Positions 1 to 6,442 of a stretch of 10,535 nucleotides of DNA are shown here, piece by piece. Under the pieces are notes generated by a model. It saw only the letters and a program-made list of their open reading frames with translations. It was not told the origin of the DNA and made no database searches. Position numbers and translations under genes: made by a program. The first letter of the stretch is position 1, and every line of letters starts with the position of its first letter. The stretch spans positions 1 to 10,535 of the forward strand of contig JBMNOU010000059.1 in the NCBI GenBank assembly GCA_050943215.1. The letters run 5' to 3'. Source of the stretch: JBMNOU01 sp050943215 (GTDB taxonomy: Bacteria > Bacillota > Clostridia > Christensenellales > SZUA-584).

Positions 1-1
1 A

Positions 2-649
2 TTGGATGTTGCAAGAAAGCAGCTTGTTATGAATGGTAAAAATATGCTCTCGAACGCACTTGAATTGGCCCGCTGGGCTCGAAGTGAGATTAACCACATC
101 GACGGTCTATATGCTTTTGGCAAAGAGATATCAGCTTCACCCGGATGCTATGAATTTGACGAGACAAAGCTTGGGGTGCATGTAACTTCACTGGGCCGGT
201 CAGGATATTCCATGGAATCATTGCTGCGAAAGGAATATAATATTCAAATTGAGCTATCTGACCTTTACAATATACTGTCTATTGTGACAATAGGGGATAG
301 ATATCAGGATCTTCTAGCGCTGGTAAACGCCTTAAGAGATATTTCAGAACGTTCCGTAGTAAAGGAATATAGGCGCATTTCTGAATTACCGGAAACTCCA
401 AAGATGATTGTTTTGCCTCGCGATGCTTTTTACAGCCCGAAAAGGGTTATAATGCTGGAATGTTCAGAAGGAGAAATTTCCGGGGAGACGATTATGGCAT
501 ATCCGCCGGGTATTCCGGTAATTTGTATCGGTGAACGTATTACGAAGGATATTATAGATTATATTAAGATTCTGAAGGAAGAGAGGTGTGAGCTGCAGGG
601 GGCTTTAGACCCTGGTACGGATTTTATACGGGTTTTAGGGGTAGATTAA
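2..649 (+). CDS. Orn/Lys/Arg decarboxylase, C-terminal part (5' end outside window)
   Basis: This is the last roughly 215 residues of a PLP-dependent fold-type I decarboxylase of the Orn/Lys/Arg (SpeA/YaaO/Cad) family. These enzymes remove CO2 from a basic amino acid to give a polyamine or diamine in the cytoplasm. What is visible is the distal part of the large domain (GVHVTSLGRSGYSMESLLR, then YNIQIELSDLYNILSIVTIGD) and the C-terminal domain signature SGETIMAYPPGIPVICIGER. The PLP-binding lysine lies upstream of the window. The TTG at position 2 is only the first possible start in an open frame. Intact family members are about 480 residues, so it is unlikely to be the real start. The substrate (arginine, lysine or ornithine) cannot be decided from this part. 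The stop at 647-649 abuts the stop of the convergent gene. Confidence 0.9.
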   Translation: MDVARKQLVMNGKNMLSNALELARWARSEINHIDGLYAFGKEISASPGCYEFDETKLGVHVTSLGRSGYSMESLLRKEYNIQIELSDLYNILSIVTIGDRYQDLLALVNALRDISERSVVKEYRRISELPETPKMIVLPRDAFYSPKRVIMLECSEGEISGETIMAYPPGIPVICIGERITKDIIDYIKILKEERCELQGALDPGTDFIRVLGVD

Positions 650-1090
650 TTATCTCAATGCTAAAAAGATTCCTACAATGATAAGAAATGAACCAATTAT
701 TCTGGTGACAGTAACAGCTTCATTTAGAAAAATCATTGACAACAGTATTGTGACAAGAGGTGAGGCGGACAATATGATGGAAACCAGCGATACTTGCCCA
801 TTTTTTATTGCGGCAAAATAAGCAAGATCACCTATAAAAGTTGCAACGATAGCTTCCAAGACAAGGAATATTAACGCAACAGTAGATACCTGACTGATTC
901 TTGCAAAACTGCCGTCGCAAATCATCCACCCTGACAATATAATGGTTGTAGTTGCTGTGCGTATAGCAAGACCGATATGAGGGTCAATATCCTTTAATCC
1001 AAGCTTTACGAACAGCGGAGTAATTCCCCAACATATCATGCCTATGAAAGCAAAAAATATAACCAATAAGTTATTTTTAGGTGGACTCAT
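650..1090 (-). CDS. EamA/DMT-family half-size membrane transporter
   Basis: A small membrane protein of about 146 residues with five predicted helices. It matches a single EamA domain of the drug/metabolite transporter superfamily: an N-terminal FFAFIGMICWGITPLFVKLGL and a C-terminal half with SASPLVTILLSMIFLNEAVT followed by a final helix. Most EamA transporters have two such domains and ten helices, so this half-size type would be expected to work as a dimer. The substrate is unknown. I prefer the ATG at 1088-1090. It has a GTGGTG ribosome-binding-like stretch just upstream, and a candidate promoter would put the transcript start close by. An in-frame GTG at 1097-1099 would add three residues but has no ribosome binding site. 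The gene converges on the decarboxylase with no spacer, so it is probably transcribed independently. Confidence 0.85.
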   Translation of the reverse strand: MSPPKNNLLVIFFAFIGMICWGITPLFVKLGLKDIDPHIGLAIRTATTTIILSGWMICDGSFARISQVSTVALIFLVLEAIVATFIGDLAYFAAIKNGQVSLVSIILSASPLVTILLSMIFLNEAVTVTRIIGSFLIIVGIFLALR

Positions 1091-1110
1091 ATACACCACG
1101 TTTTCGATAA

Positions 1111-1137
1111 ATTATATACTAGTTTTATATGTGTGAA
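1111..1137 (-). promoter_or_regulatory. candidate promoter of the EamA gene
   Basis: Read on the minus strand there is a perfect TATAAT (-10, at 1111-1116) and a TTCACA (-35, at 1132-1137) separated by 15 bases. The spacer is shorter than the usual 17, so the -35 assignment is weak. The predicted transcript start near 1104 leaves a short leader before the ATG at 1090. Confidence 0.4.
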
Positions 1138-1220
1138 TATGGTAATATATTATAGCAATCGTAATAATTTAATATTCTTCTTAATAGATATTTAGAAATT
1201 AACATATTAGCTGGTTCAAA

Positions 1221-1334
1221 ATGAAAAGTCAACATAACACTTCATCAATAGCAATAATTATAATTGTATTGGCATTTATACTAGCCGTAACAATAATTCT
1301 ATCATGTTTAAAATTTTTTTTATTTCAAATATGA
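1221..1334 (+). CDS. possible 37-residue single-span membrane peptide
   Basis: A short open frame from ATG 1221 to TGA 1332 encodes 37 residues. A polar N-terminus (MKSQHNTSS) is followed by an unbroken hydrophobic stretch (AIIIIVLAFILAVTIILSCL) long enough to span the membrane, and a short Lys/Phe-rich tail. No family is recognised. The ribosome binding site is poor (only TGG a few bases upstream), and the surrounding DNA is so AT-rich that a hydrophobic ORF can arise by chance. It sits alone in a gap between convergent and divergent neighbours, with a terminator-like hairpin on the same strand about 320 bases downstream. I treat it as a candidate only. Confidence 0.25.
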   Translation: MKSQHNTSSIAIIIIVLAFILAVTIILSCLKFFLFQI

Positions 1335-1510
1335 CTTTTTATATAGCTTTAAATAATGGTATATCTTCAAGTATTATATAAACAATCAATTGGGAAAGCA
1401 GAAGTTCATTATATGTAAATGTTAGTGGAATATAGCGAAAAGATAGGCATAATGAATGAAAGATTGAATGATATTTAGAAAAAATTAGATTAATAAATAG
1501 ATAAAAATAT

Positions 1511-1574
1511 GGTGGCACACGATTAACACCCAAAAGGCGGCACACGACTAACACCCAAAAGGCGGCACACGACT
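1511..1574. repeat. 25-bp tandem repeat, about 2.6 copies
   Basis: Units begin at 1511, 1536 and 1561. Each full unit has a GGYGGCACACGAYTAACACC core followed by CAAAA. Units one and two differ at only two positions (T/C at the third base and T/C in GATTAAC/GACTAAC). The third copy keeps the first 14 bases (to GACT) and then diverges. Short tandem terminal repeats of this size are typical of the ends of some insertion sequences, for example IS21-family elements, but I cannot name the element. There are too few copies and no spacers, so it is not a CRISPR array. Confidence 0.85.
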
Positions 1575-1599
1575 TATAAAAAGCATTAAGAAATTTATA

Positions 1600-1629
1600 T
1601 AAAAAAAAAGCCCCTATTTTATGGAGCTT
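1600..1629 (-). terminator. rho-independent terminator, minus strand
   Basis: On the minus strand, AAGCTCC (1629-1623) pairs with GGGGCTT (1614-1608), giving seven pairs including one U-G. The loop is about eight bases, and a run of T follows immediately (1609-1601). It would end minus-strand transcripts coming from the diguanylate cyclase side. Confidence 0.6.
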
Positions 1630-1657
1630 GTGTGTTGCGCCCATTGATTTGATACAA

Positions 1658-1699
1658 TGTACACCCTTACTTCGTCGGCAGGTGGGGTGTGCATTTTTT
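1658..1699 (+). terminator. terminator-like hairpin, plus strand
   Basis: TGTACACCC (1658-1666) pairs with GGGTGTGCA (1685-1693) over nine positions including one G-U, and six T follow (1694-1699). The 18-base loop is long for a terminator, so this could instead be an end structure of a mobile-element remnant. No plausible plus-strand gene lies close upstream. Confidence 0.4.
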
Positions 1700-1824
1700 A
1701 GTTCTATGAAGTAATGTATCGCCAATGAGCAGGGTTTCGCCTGCGAGCAGTTGTGGATTTTAGGTAGGTTGGCTACTTTTGCTCAGAATATTTCTTCTTA
1801 AGTGCTTTTAGGCTGACTTTACTA

Positions 1825-1872
1825 TTACTGCCATAAAGGTATGCCTATTGAAACCCCAAATATCAATTCCAT
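1825..1872 (-). CDS. 15-codon ORF with strong RBS (possible frameshifted small protein)
   Basis: On the minus strand, GAGGAG (1886-1881) lies 8 bases before ATG 1872, one of the best ribosome binding sites in the window, yet the frame stops after 15 codons (MELIFGVSIGIPLWQ). Dropping one G near 1844 would continue the protein as AYLYGSNSKVSLKALKKKYS and on to a TAG at 1775-1773. That would be about 33 residues: a hydrophobic N-terminus with a lysine-rich tail. This looks more like a small gene broken by a one-base change than a true 15-residue product. It starts 54 bases after the diguanylate cyclase stop and could share its transcript. No family is recognised. Confidence 0.3.
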   Translation of the reverse strand: MELIFGVSIGIPLWQ

Positions 1873-1926
1873 ATCAAAGTCTCCTCTAAAAGTACAAGAT
1901 TGCTTATTTAGATGCTTCACATAATT

Positions 1927-3141
1927 CTACTGCTGCTTAGCAGATACTGAACAATTACGTCTTTCCTTCGCCTTATATAAAGCTTTATCAGTGTAACTTA
2001 TAAATTCATCAATAGATGATTCATCTGCAGGGATTATTGTATTAATTCCTAAACTGATTGTTACATGATCTGAAACGTCAGAATACAAATGTGGTATATT
2101 CTTTTCTTCTACCCCTTTTCTCATTTGTTCAGCGAGTTTAAAGGCGTTTTCTTTATCTGTATGGGGAAGTAGTATGACAAATTCCTCTCCTCCATACCTG
2201 GCCACAATATCCGAAGAACGCTTTGCACAAGCTGTAAGAACGTCTACAATTTGTTTTATACAATAGTCACCAGCTTGGTGGCCATAATTATCATTAAATG
2301 CTTTAAAAAAATCAATATCAACCATTATTAATGATAATGGTATTGAATGACGTTTGCACCTGCTCAATTCATCTTTTATTTTAGTTTCAAAACTTAATCG
2401 GTTAAAAATTCCAGTTAAAACATCGGTCTTGGATAGCATTTCCAACCTGTTATTTACTTCCTCTAATTCTATGTTAATCAATCTTAATTCGTCGCTCTTT
2501 TTCAGTATGATCTTTTTATTATTGAAATCCTCTGCCTGCTTTTTATACCTCATGCAGGAAATTGCCCATGACATTATTACGAAGGTAGTAGTGTTGAGAT
2601 AATTTCCGAACAACAGCTCTGTAGATTCTTGAAAATACGGCATTGCGATAAGAAACAACGAATGAATGATCAAATACACGAGGAATAATATAACTGGTTC
2701 ATAAAGTGGAGTGATAGCTATTGATATTACTGCTACAACATATACAATAACTTGTCCACTTGTTAATTGATCCAACAACGATATTCCTGCACACCACATC
2801 AATATAAAGCTGATAAAAAAAACCCCGGCATAGCGAATACCGGATATATGTTCAGACACATCAGTTCCCAACTTAATAAAAATCGCAAAAAATGCTATCA
2901 TTACTACTAGCATTAAGATATACATGGATCCATAATATATGTAAGGTATATTGAAAAGGTTGTCCCTGTTTGTGATGTAATGAACCACGAGCATCATGGC
3001 TTCTAAAATAATGAATGTTATTGTTGTAATTTTTACCCTTACTATATTAATGCTATAGATACTTATTACAAATTCCGTTTTATCACTATCTGACACAGAT
3101 GTTAAAAAACTTTTAACATATTTTACTATTCTTACTAGCAA
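1927..3141 (-). CDS. membrane-bound diguanylate cyclase (GGDEF)
   Basis: A 404-residue protein predicted to make cyclic di-GMP from two GTP. Residues about 30-200 hold six predicted membrane helices resembling a MASE-type sensor region, though I cannot assign a named one. A short coiled-coil-like linker (about 205-240, NIELEEVNNRLEMLSKTD) precedes a complete GGDEF domain to the C-terminus. The active-site loop is GGEEF (317-321). The inhibitory I-site RSSD (308-311) sits five residues before it, so product inhibition is likely retained. There is no EAL domain. The start is TTG at 3141: GAGGTG lies 8 bases upstream, and no ATG in frame has a comparable site. A TTG start suggests modest expression. 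The input signal is unknown. The gene stands alone on this strand apart from the short ORF downstream. Confidence 0.93.
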   Translation of the reverse strand: MLVRIVKYVKSFLTSVSDSDKTEFVISIYSINIVRVKITTITFIILEAMMLVVHYITNRDNLFNIPYIYYGSMYILMLVVMIAFFAIFIKLGTDVSEHISGIRYAGVFFISFILMWCAGISLLDQLTSGQVIVYVVAVISIAITPLYEPVILFLVYLIIHSLFLIAMPYFQESTELLFGNYLNTTTFVIMSWAISCMRYKKQAEDFNNKKIILKKSDELRLINIELEEVNNRLEMLSKTDVLTGIFNRLSFETKIKDELSRCKRHSIPLSLIMVDIDFFKAFNDNYGHQAGDYCIKQIVDVLTACAKRSSDIVARYGGEEFVILLPHTDKENAFKLAEQMRKGVEEKNIPHLYSDVSDHVTISLGINTIIPADESSIDEFISYTDKALYKAKERRNCSVSAKQQ

Positions 3142-3184
3142 CTTTCAGGCACCTCAATTCGTCAATGAATATAAAAACACTTCT

Positions 3185-3213
3185 ATTGTATTTGAATATT
3201 GATCTTCCGTCAG
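3185..3213 (-). promoter_or_regulatory. candidate promoter of the diguanylate cyclase
   Basis: On the minus strand, CTGACG (-35, at 3208-3213) and TACAAT (-10, at 3185-3190) are separated by 17 bases. The predicted transcript start is about 35 bases before the TTG codon, which leaves room for the GAGGTG ribosome binding site. The -35 matches consensus at four of six bases. Confidence 0.4.
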
Positions 3214-3611
3214 GGGCTTTCGAACAAAAGTCAAGACATGCCCGTTTGTCCTTTGGTTTATCAGAATGGCGTTCTGTTTCCGAATCATTTACAATCATTA
3301 TATACCTCTGTTACGAATAATTCTAATCAAAAAAGATATCGGGGAAATGCAGACCCTGTTCAGAGCCGGAAAGTTGGCGTGCTCTGCAGTATTTTTACAC
3401 CCTATTATTAAAAAAGTGAACACTCTATTGCTCGTTGGCGTCTATTCCTTATTTTGGCTAATCGTTGGCGTTTCTCTCGGTGTACTGGCGATGTTTGGAC
3501 GGTGTTTTAGGATTTTCGGGCAACTTTTCGGGACATCATGCCCCGTGAGCAACACGCGGAAACCAAACAAAAAAGCACGCAAAGTGGCTGTTTTACAGGC
3601 TTTCCGCATAG
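3214..3611. other. gene-poor stretch with repeats and palindromes
   Basis: No convincing gene is present. The octamer GTTGGCGT occurs at 3373, 3434 and 3464, and the last two copies share a 10-base match, TCGTTGGCGT. A near-perfect palindrome spans 3529-3545 (CGGGACAT / ATGCCCCG, one mismatch). A 7-base inverted repeat GCGGAAA (3556-3562) / TTTCCGC (3601-3607) encloses a smaller hairpin. The 11-mer AACACTCTATT is found at 3419 and again at 3617 inside the tRNA terminator. Plus-strand open frames here have no ribosome binding site and run through the terminator, or into the antisense of the tRNA. Confidence 0.5.
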
Positions 3612-3659
3612 AAAAAAACACTCTATTTACGATACAAACATTGTATCAATAACAGAGTG
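3612..3659 (-). terminator. rho-independent terminator of tRNA-Ser
   Basis: Read on the minus strand, CACTCT (3659-3654) pairs with AGAGTG (3624-3619). An inner stem GATACAA / TTGTATC stacks inside it, and seven T follow (3618-3612). It begins just after the tRNA 3' CCA and clearly ends the tRNA transcript. Confidence 0.85.
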
Positions 3660-3665
3660 GTCATA

Positions 3666-3756
3666 TGGCGGAGAGAGAGGGATTCGAACCCTCGGTACCC
3701 GAACGGGTACACACGATTTCCAGTCGTGCGCCTTAGACCAGCTCAGCCATCTCTCC
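3666..3756 (-). tRNA. tRNA-Ser, anticodon GGA
   Basis: The minus strand folds into a class II tRNA. The acceptor stem is GGAGAGA / TCTCTCC, followed by discriminator G and an encoded CCA (3668-3666). The D-arm reads TGGCTGAGCTGGTCTAAGGC. The anticodon loop is CTGGAAA, with GGA at 3721-3719. The long variable arm has a perfect stem GTACCCG-TT-CGGGTAC, and the T-arm contains GGTTCGAATCC. The long variable arm and the GGA anticodon identify serine (UCC/UCU codons). It has its own promoter and terminator and appears to be a single-gene transcript. Confidence 0.97.
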
Positions 3757-3781
3757 ATGAATAAAAGCTCACGCGAAGGCT

Positions 3782-3810
3782 ATTTTATCATACCAAAGGT
3801 AAAATAACAA
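3782..3810 (-). promoter_or_regulatory. promoter of tRNA-Ser
   Basis: On the minus strand, TTGTTA (-35, at 3810-3805) and TAAAAT (-10, at 3787-3782) are separated by 17 bases. A TG one base before the -10 makes it an extended -10 element. The expected start lies about 19 bases before the mature tRNA 5' end. Confidence 0.7.
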
Positions 3811-3905
3811 CACTTATAAAATAAGTATATTTATTAAAAATCTCATAAATATCGGTATTCAGCAAAAAATATTATTAATAAACGTTTATAGAAAGGTGGT
3901 TTACG

Positions 3906-4061
3906 ATGGAAAAGTATAAATCTGGACAAAAGGCTCCCGAAAGCGGCGATTATAAGATTATCAATGTAAGAGGGAAAGTGATACGAAACGGCATTACACT
4001 TGATAAAGGTGACTCATTCCCGCCAACACCGGGGTCTAACCAGCATTTCATAAAAGAATAA
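3906..4061 (+). CDS. YjzC-like small protein
   Basis: A 51-residue soluble, charged protein beginning MEKYKSGQKAPESGDYKI. It resembles the YjzC family of small Bacillota proteins of unknown function: an N-terminal (F/Y)K(P/S)G-(D/Q)KAP-x-(N/S)G-x-Y motif, then a central segment ending in LDKGDSFPP and a short C-terminal tail. AAAGGTGG (3893-3900) lies 6 bases before the ATG, a strong ribosome binding site. It stands alone, and a hairpin followed by CTTTTATT comes directly after it. The function is not known. The family assignment rests on motif resemblance seen by eye. Confidence 0.8.
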   Translation: MEKYKSGQKAPESGDYKIINVRGKVIRNGITLDKGDSFPPTPGSNQHFIKE

Positions 4062-4066
4062 GAGAT

Positions 4067-4099
4067 AAAGACCGGCAATAAAAATGTCGACGGCCTTTT
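4067..4099 (+). terminator. terminator after the YjzC-like gene
   Basis: AAAG-A-CCG (4067-4074) pairs with CGG-C-CTTT (4091-4098) with one internal mismatch. An AT-rich loop separates the arms, and a T-rich tail follows. It begins five bases after the stop codon. Confidence 0.6.
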
Positions 4100-4110
4100 A
4101 TTATGCTTAC

Positions 4111-4141
4111 TTGCCAATGCAGCCAGACGATGTGATATACT
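4111..4141 (+). promoter_or_regulatory. candidate promoter of the U32 operon
   Basis: TTGCCA (4111-4116) is followed after 17 bases by GATATA (4134-4139), preceded by TG as in an extended -10. An alternative -10, TATACT at 4136-4141, would need a 19-base spacer. Either gives a leader of only 15-20 bases before the ATG at 4163. Confidence 0.45.
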
Positions 4142-4162
4142 ATATAAAAAAACGAGTAGCAT

Positions 4163-6442
4163 ATGTTAAAATCAGAGATTCTATCTCCTGCGGGAAATAT
4201 CAAAGCTGTTTATCAGGCAGTTCAAAACGGTGCTGATGCTATCTATATTGGTGGTAAAAGCTTTGGCGCACGTGCATTTGCAGATAACTTTTGCTGTGAC
4301 GAGATGAAACAGGCAATCGATTATGCTCATACGTATGGTGTGAAAGTATATGTAACAGTTAACACTTTGGTATTTGAAGATGAGATCGATGCTTTTTTGT
4401 CTCAGGTCAAAGAAATTTATTTGCTTGGGGCAGACGCGCTCATCATGCAGGATGTCGGAATGATTAAGCTGGTAAGGGGTTGTTTTCCTGATATAAACAT
4501 CCACGCGAGCACGCAAATGCATAACCACAATGATGCCAGCCTTAGGTTTATCTTAGGGCTTGGAATAAAGCGCGCTGTACTTGCGCGCGAAATGGATCTG
4601 GAACAGATCAAGAATCTTACATGCAGCATTGAAAAAGAAGTTTTTATTCATGGTGCGCTGTGCATCTGCTATTCCGGACAATGTCTGATGAGCGCTCTGA
4701 CGAAAGAGAGGAGCGGAAACCGCGGCCAATGCGCACAAAGCTGCAGACTGCGGTATAAACTTCTTGATCAAGAAGGGCGGTTGATAAAGCAGGACGGAAG
4801 TTATCTTTTGAGTCCAAAAGATCTCGCCCTGTTCGAAGATATTAATGCTCTAGTTGATGCCGGTATCCGCTGTTTCAAGATAGAGGGGCGGATGAAATCG
4901 CCTGAATACGTGGGATGTATAACCCATGTCTATGCACAGCTTTTGAAAAGCATTAAGGAGTCAAAACCGCTTAAAGTGCGTGATGAAGATATAGACATAC
5001 TAAGAAGGCTGTTTAACAGAGGCTTTACAAAAGGCCATCTATTTAATAAATGCGGCATTGCGCTGATGGGAATACTCCGGCCCAACCATAGTGGTATTTA
5101 TCTTGGCACTGTTTTATCTATAAAACGTGACAGGATTAAGATGAAACTTGATGCGCGGCTCAATCAAGGTGATGGAATTAAGTTTGAAAACAGCGATAAA
5201 GGGTTTATCTGCAATAGGATATATAAAAATGGCAAACTGATAAGCAGTGCTGCCAAAGGAGAGATAATCGAACTCGACAGTAAGGTACGCATAGCGCCGG
5301 GAGAAACGGTGGTAAAGACAAATGATGCGCTATTGGTAAAAGAGCTGCAAAAAATTGAGGAAAAACGAGAGGTAAAAATATTTGCTCACCTCACTGCTAA
5401 AAAGGGGGAGCCTCTTTCTTTGACTTTAGAAGACTTGGACGGCCATAGCGTCACTTTATTCGGTAATATAGTAAAGCCAGCCAAAACTATTTCGATCACA
5501 AAAGACGGCATTTGCAAAAGCGTATCAAGGCTTGGTGATACACCATATGCATTTCGTCAATTGCAGATAGATTTTGATGAAGGTATTTTTATTGCTAAAA
5601 GCGAGATCAACGCACTTCGGCGCAAATCGACAAAGCTGCTAACAGAGCAGCGGATAAAAACTGGGACAAGACGGGTTTTACCATACGAGCCAAACCCAAT
5701 ACATCATCATGAACCGCTAGATAGAATACAGCTGCACGTGTTGGTAAGAAATGAAGAACAGTTTAATGCTGTCAAAGATATTGTTACAGGAGATATTTAT
5801 ACGGCGGATAGGCGGCTATATTATCGTTATAAGGCTACTAATAAGAATCTGCGTCTAAAGACAGATAGGCTTGAAAAACAGGTAACGCCGTTATTCGGAG
5901 AGCGACTGCTTGTTACAGACCATGGCGGGATACATGCATATAATGGCAATAACGATATAATTGCTGATTACATGATGAATATGGTGAATTCCCATACGCT
6001 TCGTTTTTTTACTTCGTTATCTGTTCAAAGGATCGCACTTTCCCCTGAGCTGGATATAGCGCAGATGCGGTCGATGATACTGGCGTACCAGCAGGCAAAC
6101 GGGCAGACTCCGGTTTTAGAAGCTCTGGTATATGTCCGGCACGAATTGATGGCCATGCAGCACTGTGTCATATCAGGCAGGGGTGGAACGATGTGCGGTA
6201 AATGTAAAAACAATCAGTATTATATAGAGGATATAGGAGGCCGCAAATATCCGATCGTTACGGATGAGCGTTGTAACAACTATATCTTAAACAGCCGCTA
6301 TCTTCAGGCTGACATACCGGCGCTGCTGAGGTTAGGCATCCGACATTTTAGAGTCGAAATGTTTGACCAAAATGCTGACCAAGCCACAGATATTATCAAA
6401 ACATATTTAAAAAAAATCGACGAATCAGGGAGGTTGATATGA
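4163..6442 (+). CDS. U32 family (RlhA/TrhP-type) Fe-S protein, long form
   Basis: A 759-residue cytoplasmic protein of the 'peptidase U32' family. Characterised members (E. coli RlhA and TrhP) hydroxylate cytidine in 23S rRNA or uridine in tRNA using prephenate-dependent chemistry, so RNA modification is more likely than proteolysis. The N-terminal TIM-barrel-like part starts EILSPAGNIKAVYQAVQNGA. The full U32 signature is present at 159-176 (EVFIHGALCICYSGQC), giving cysteines 167 and 174. Cys190 and Cys194 in GQCAQSC complete the expected cluster ligands, followed by FKIEGRMKSPEYV. A DUF3656-like region spans about 400-495. The C-terminal part (about 550-759) adds cysteines 678, 681 and 704 and ends in a U32-like helix region. 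The RNA target is unknown. The ATG has no strong ribosome binding site. Its last four bases overlap the next gene as ATGA, so the two are translationally coupled. Confidence 0.88.
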   Translation: MLKSEILSPAGNIKAVYQAVQNGADAIYIGGKSFGARAFADNFCCDEMKQAIDYAHTYGVKVYVTVNTLVFEDEIDAFLSQVKEIYLLGADALIMQDVGMIKLVRGCFPDINIHASTQMHNHNDASLRFILGLGIKRAVLAREMDLEQIKNLTCSIEKEVFIHGALCICYSGQCLMSALTKERSGNRGQCAQSCRLRYKLLDQEGRLIKQDGSYLLSPKDLALFEDINALVDAGIRCFKIEGRMKSPEYVGCITHVYAQLLKSIKESKPLKVRDEDIDILRRLFNRGFTKGHLFNKCGIALMGILRPNHSGIYLGTVLSIKRDRIKMKLDARLNQGDGIKFENSDKGFICNRIYKNGKLISSAAKGEIIELDSKVRIAPGETVVKTNDALLVKELQKIEEKREVKIFAHLTAKKGEPLSLTLEDLDGHSVTLFGNIVKPAKTISITKDGICKSVSRLGDTPYAFRQLQIDFDEGIFIAKSEINALRRKSTKLLTEQRIKTGTRRVLPYEPNPIHHHEPLDRIQLHVLVRNEEQFNAVKDIVTGDIYTADRRLYYRYKATNKNLRLKTDRLEKQVTPLFGERLLVTDHGGIHAYNGNNDIIADYMMNMVNSHTLRFFTSLSVQRIALSPELDIAQMRSMILAYQQANGQTPVLEALVYVRHELMAMQHCVISGRGGTMCGKCKNNQYYIEDIGGRKYPIVTDERCNNYILNSRYLQADIPALLRLGIRHFRVEMFDQNADQATDIIKTYLKKIDESGRLI

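Larger units (their letters stand above)
1100..1926. other. AT-rich intergenic region without a confident gene
   Basis: About 830 bases lie between the EamA gene and the diguanylate cyclase. The first 400 bases are strongly AT-rich. The remainder is more mixed in composition and contains the 25-bp tandem repeat, two terminator-like hairpins facing each other and a short ORF behind a good ribosome binding site. The change in composition from about 1510 onward, with repeats followed by structured DNA, fits the remains of an inserted element. No transposase reading frame is recognisable in any frame. Confidence 0.5.

Noticed and set aside
1511..1574. CRISPR array
   Set aside because: The units are directly adjacent without spacers, there are under three copies, and no cas gene is present.
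1339..1725. Open frame of 128 codons on the minus strand
   Set aside because: It runs through the tandem repeat, both hairpins and a terminator. Its composition is unlike the neighbouring genes, it has no good ribosome binding site, and no domain is recognisable.
3113..3298. Minus-strand open frame overlapping the start of the diguanylate cyclase
   Set aside because: It covers the candidate promoter and ribosome binding site of that gene and shows no domain. It is better explained as leader DNA.
3573..3600. Possible cyclic di-GMP (GEMM) riboswitch, suggested by GCACGCAAAG near a diguanylate cyclase
   Set aside because: The match is limited to this short string. The second conserved half, the tetraloop-receptor arm and a downstream plus-strand gene are missing.
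3266..3652. Plus-strand open frame with a hydrophobic middle
   Set aside because: There is no ribosome binding site, it overlaps repeats and palindromes, and it ends inside the tRNA terminator. The hydrophobic run may be due to base composition.
3538..3807. Plus-strand open frame across the tRNA
   Set aside because: Its centre is the antisense of tRNA-Ser; the peptide GGERGIRTLGTRTGTHDFQS is a well-known artefact of reading this tRNA backwards.
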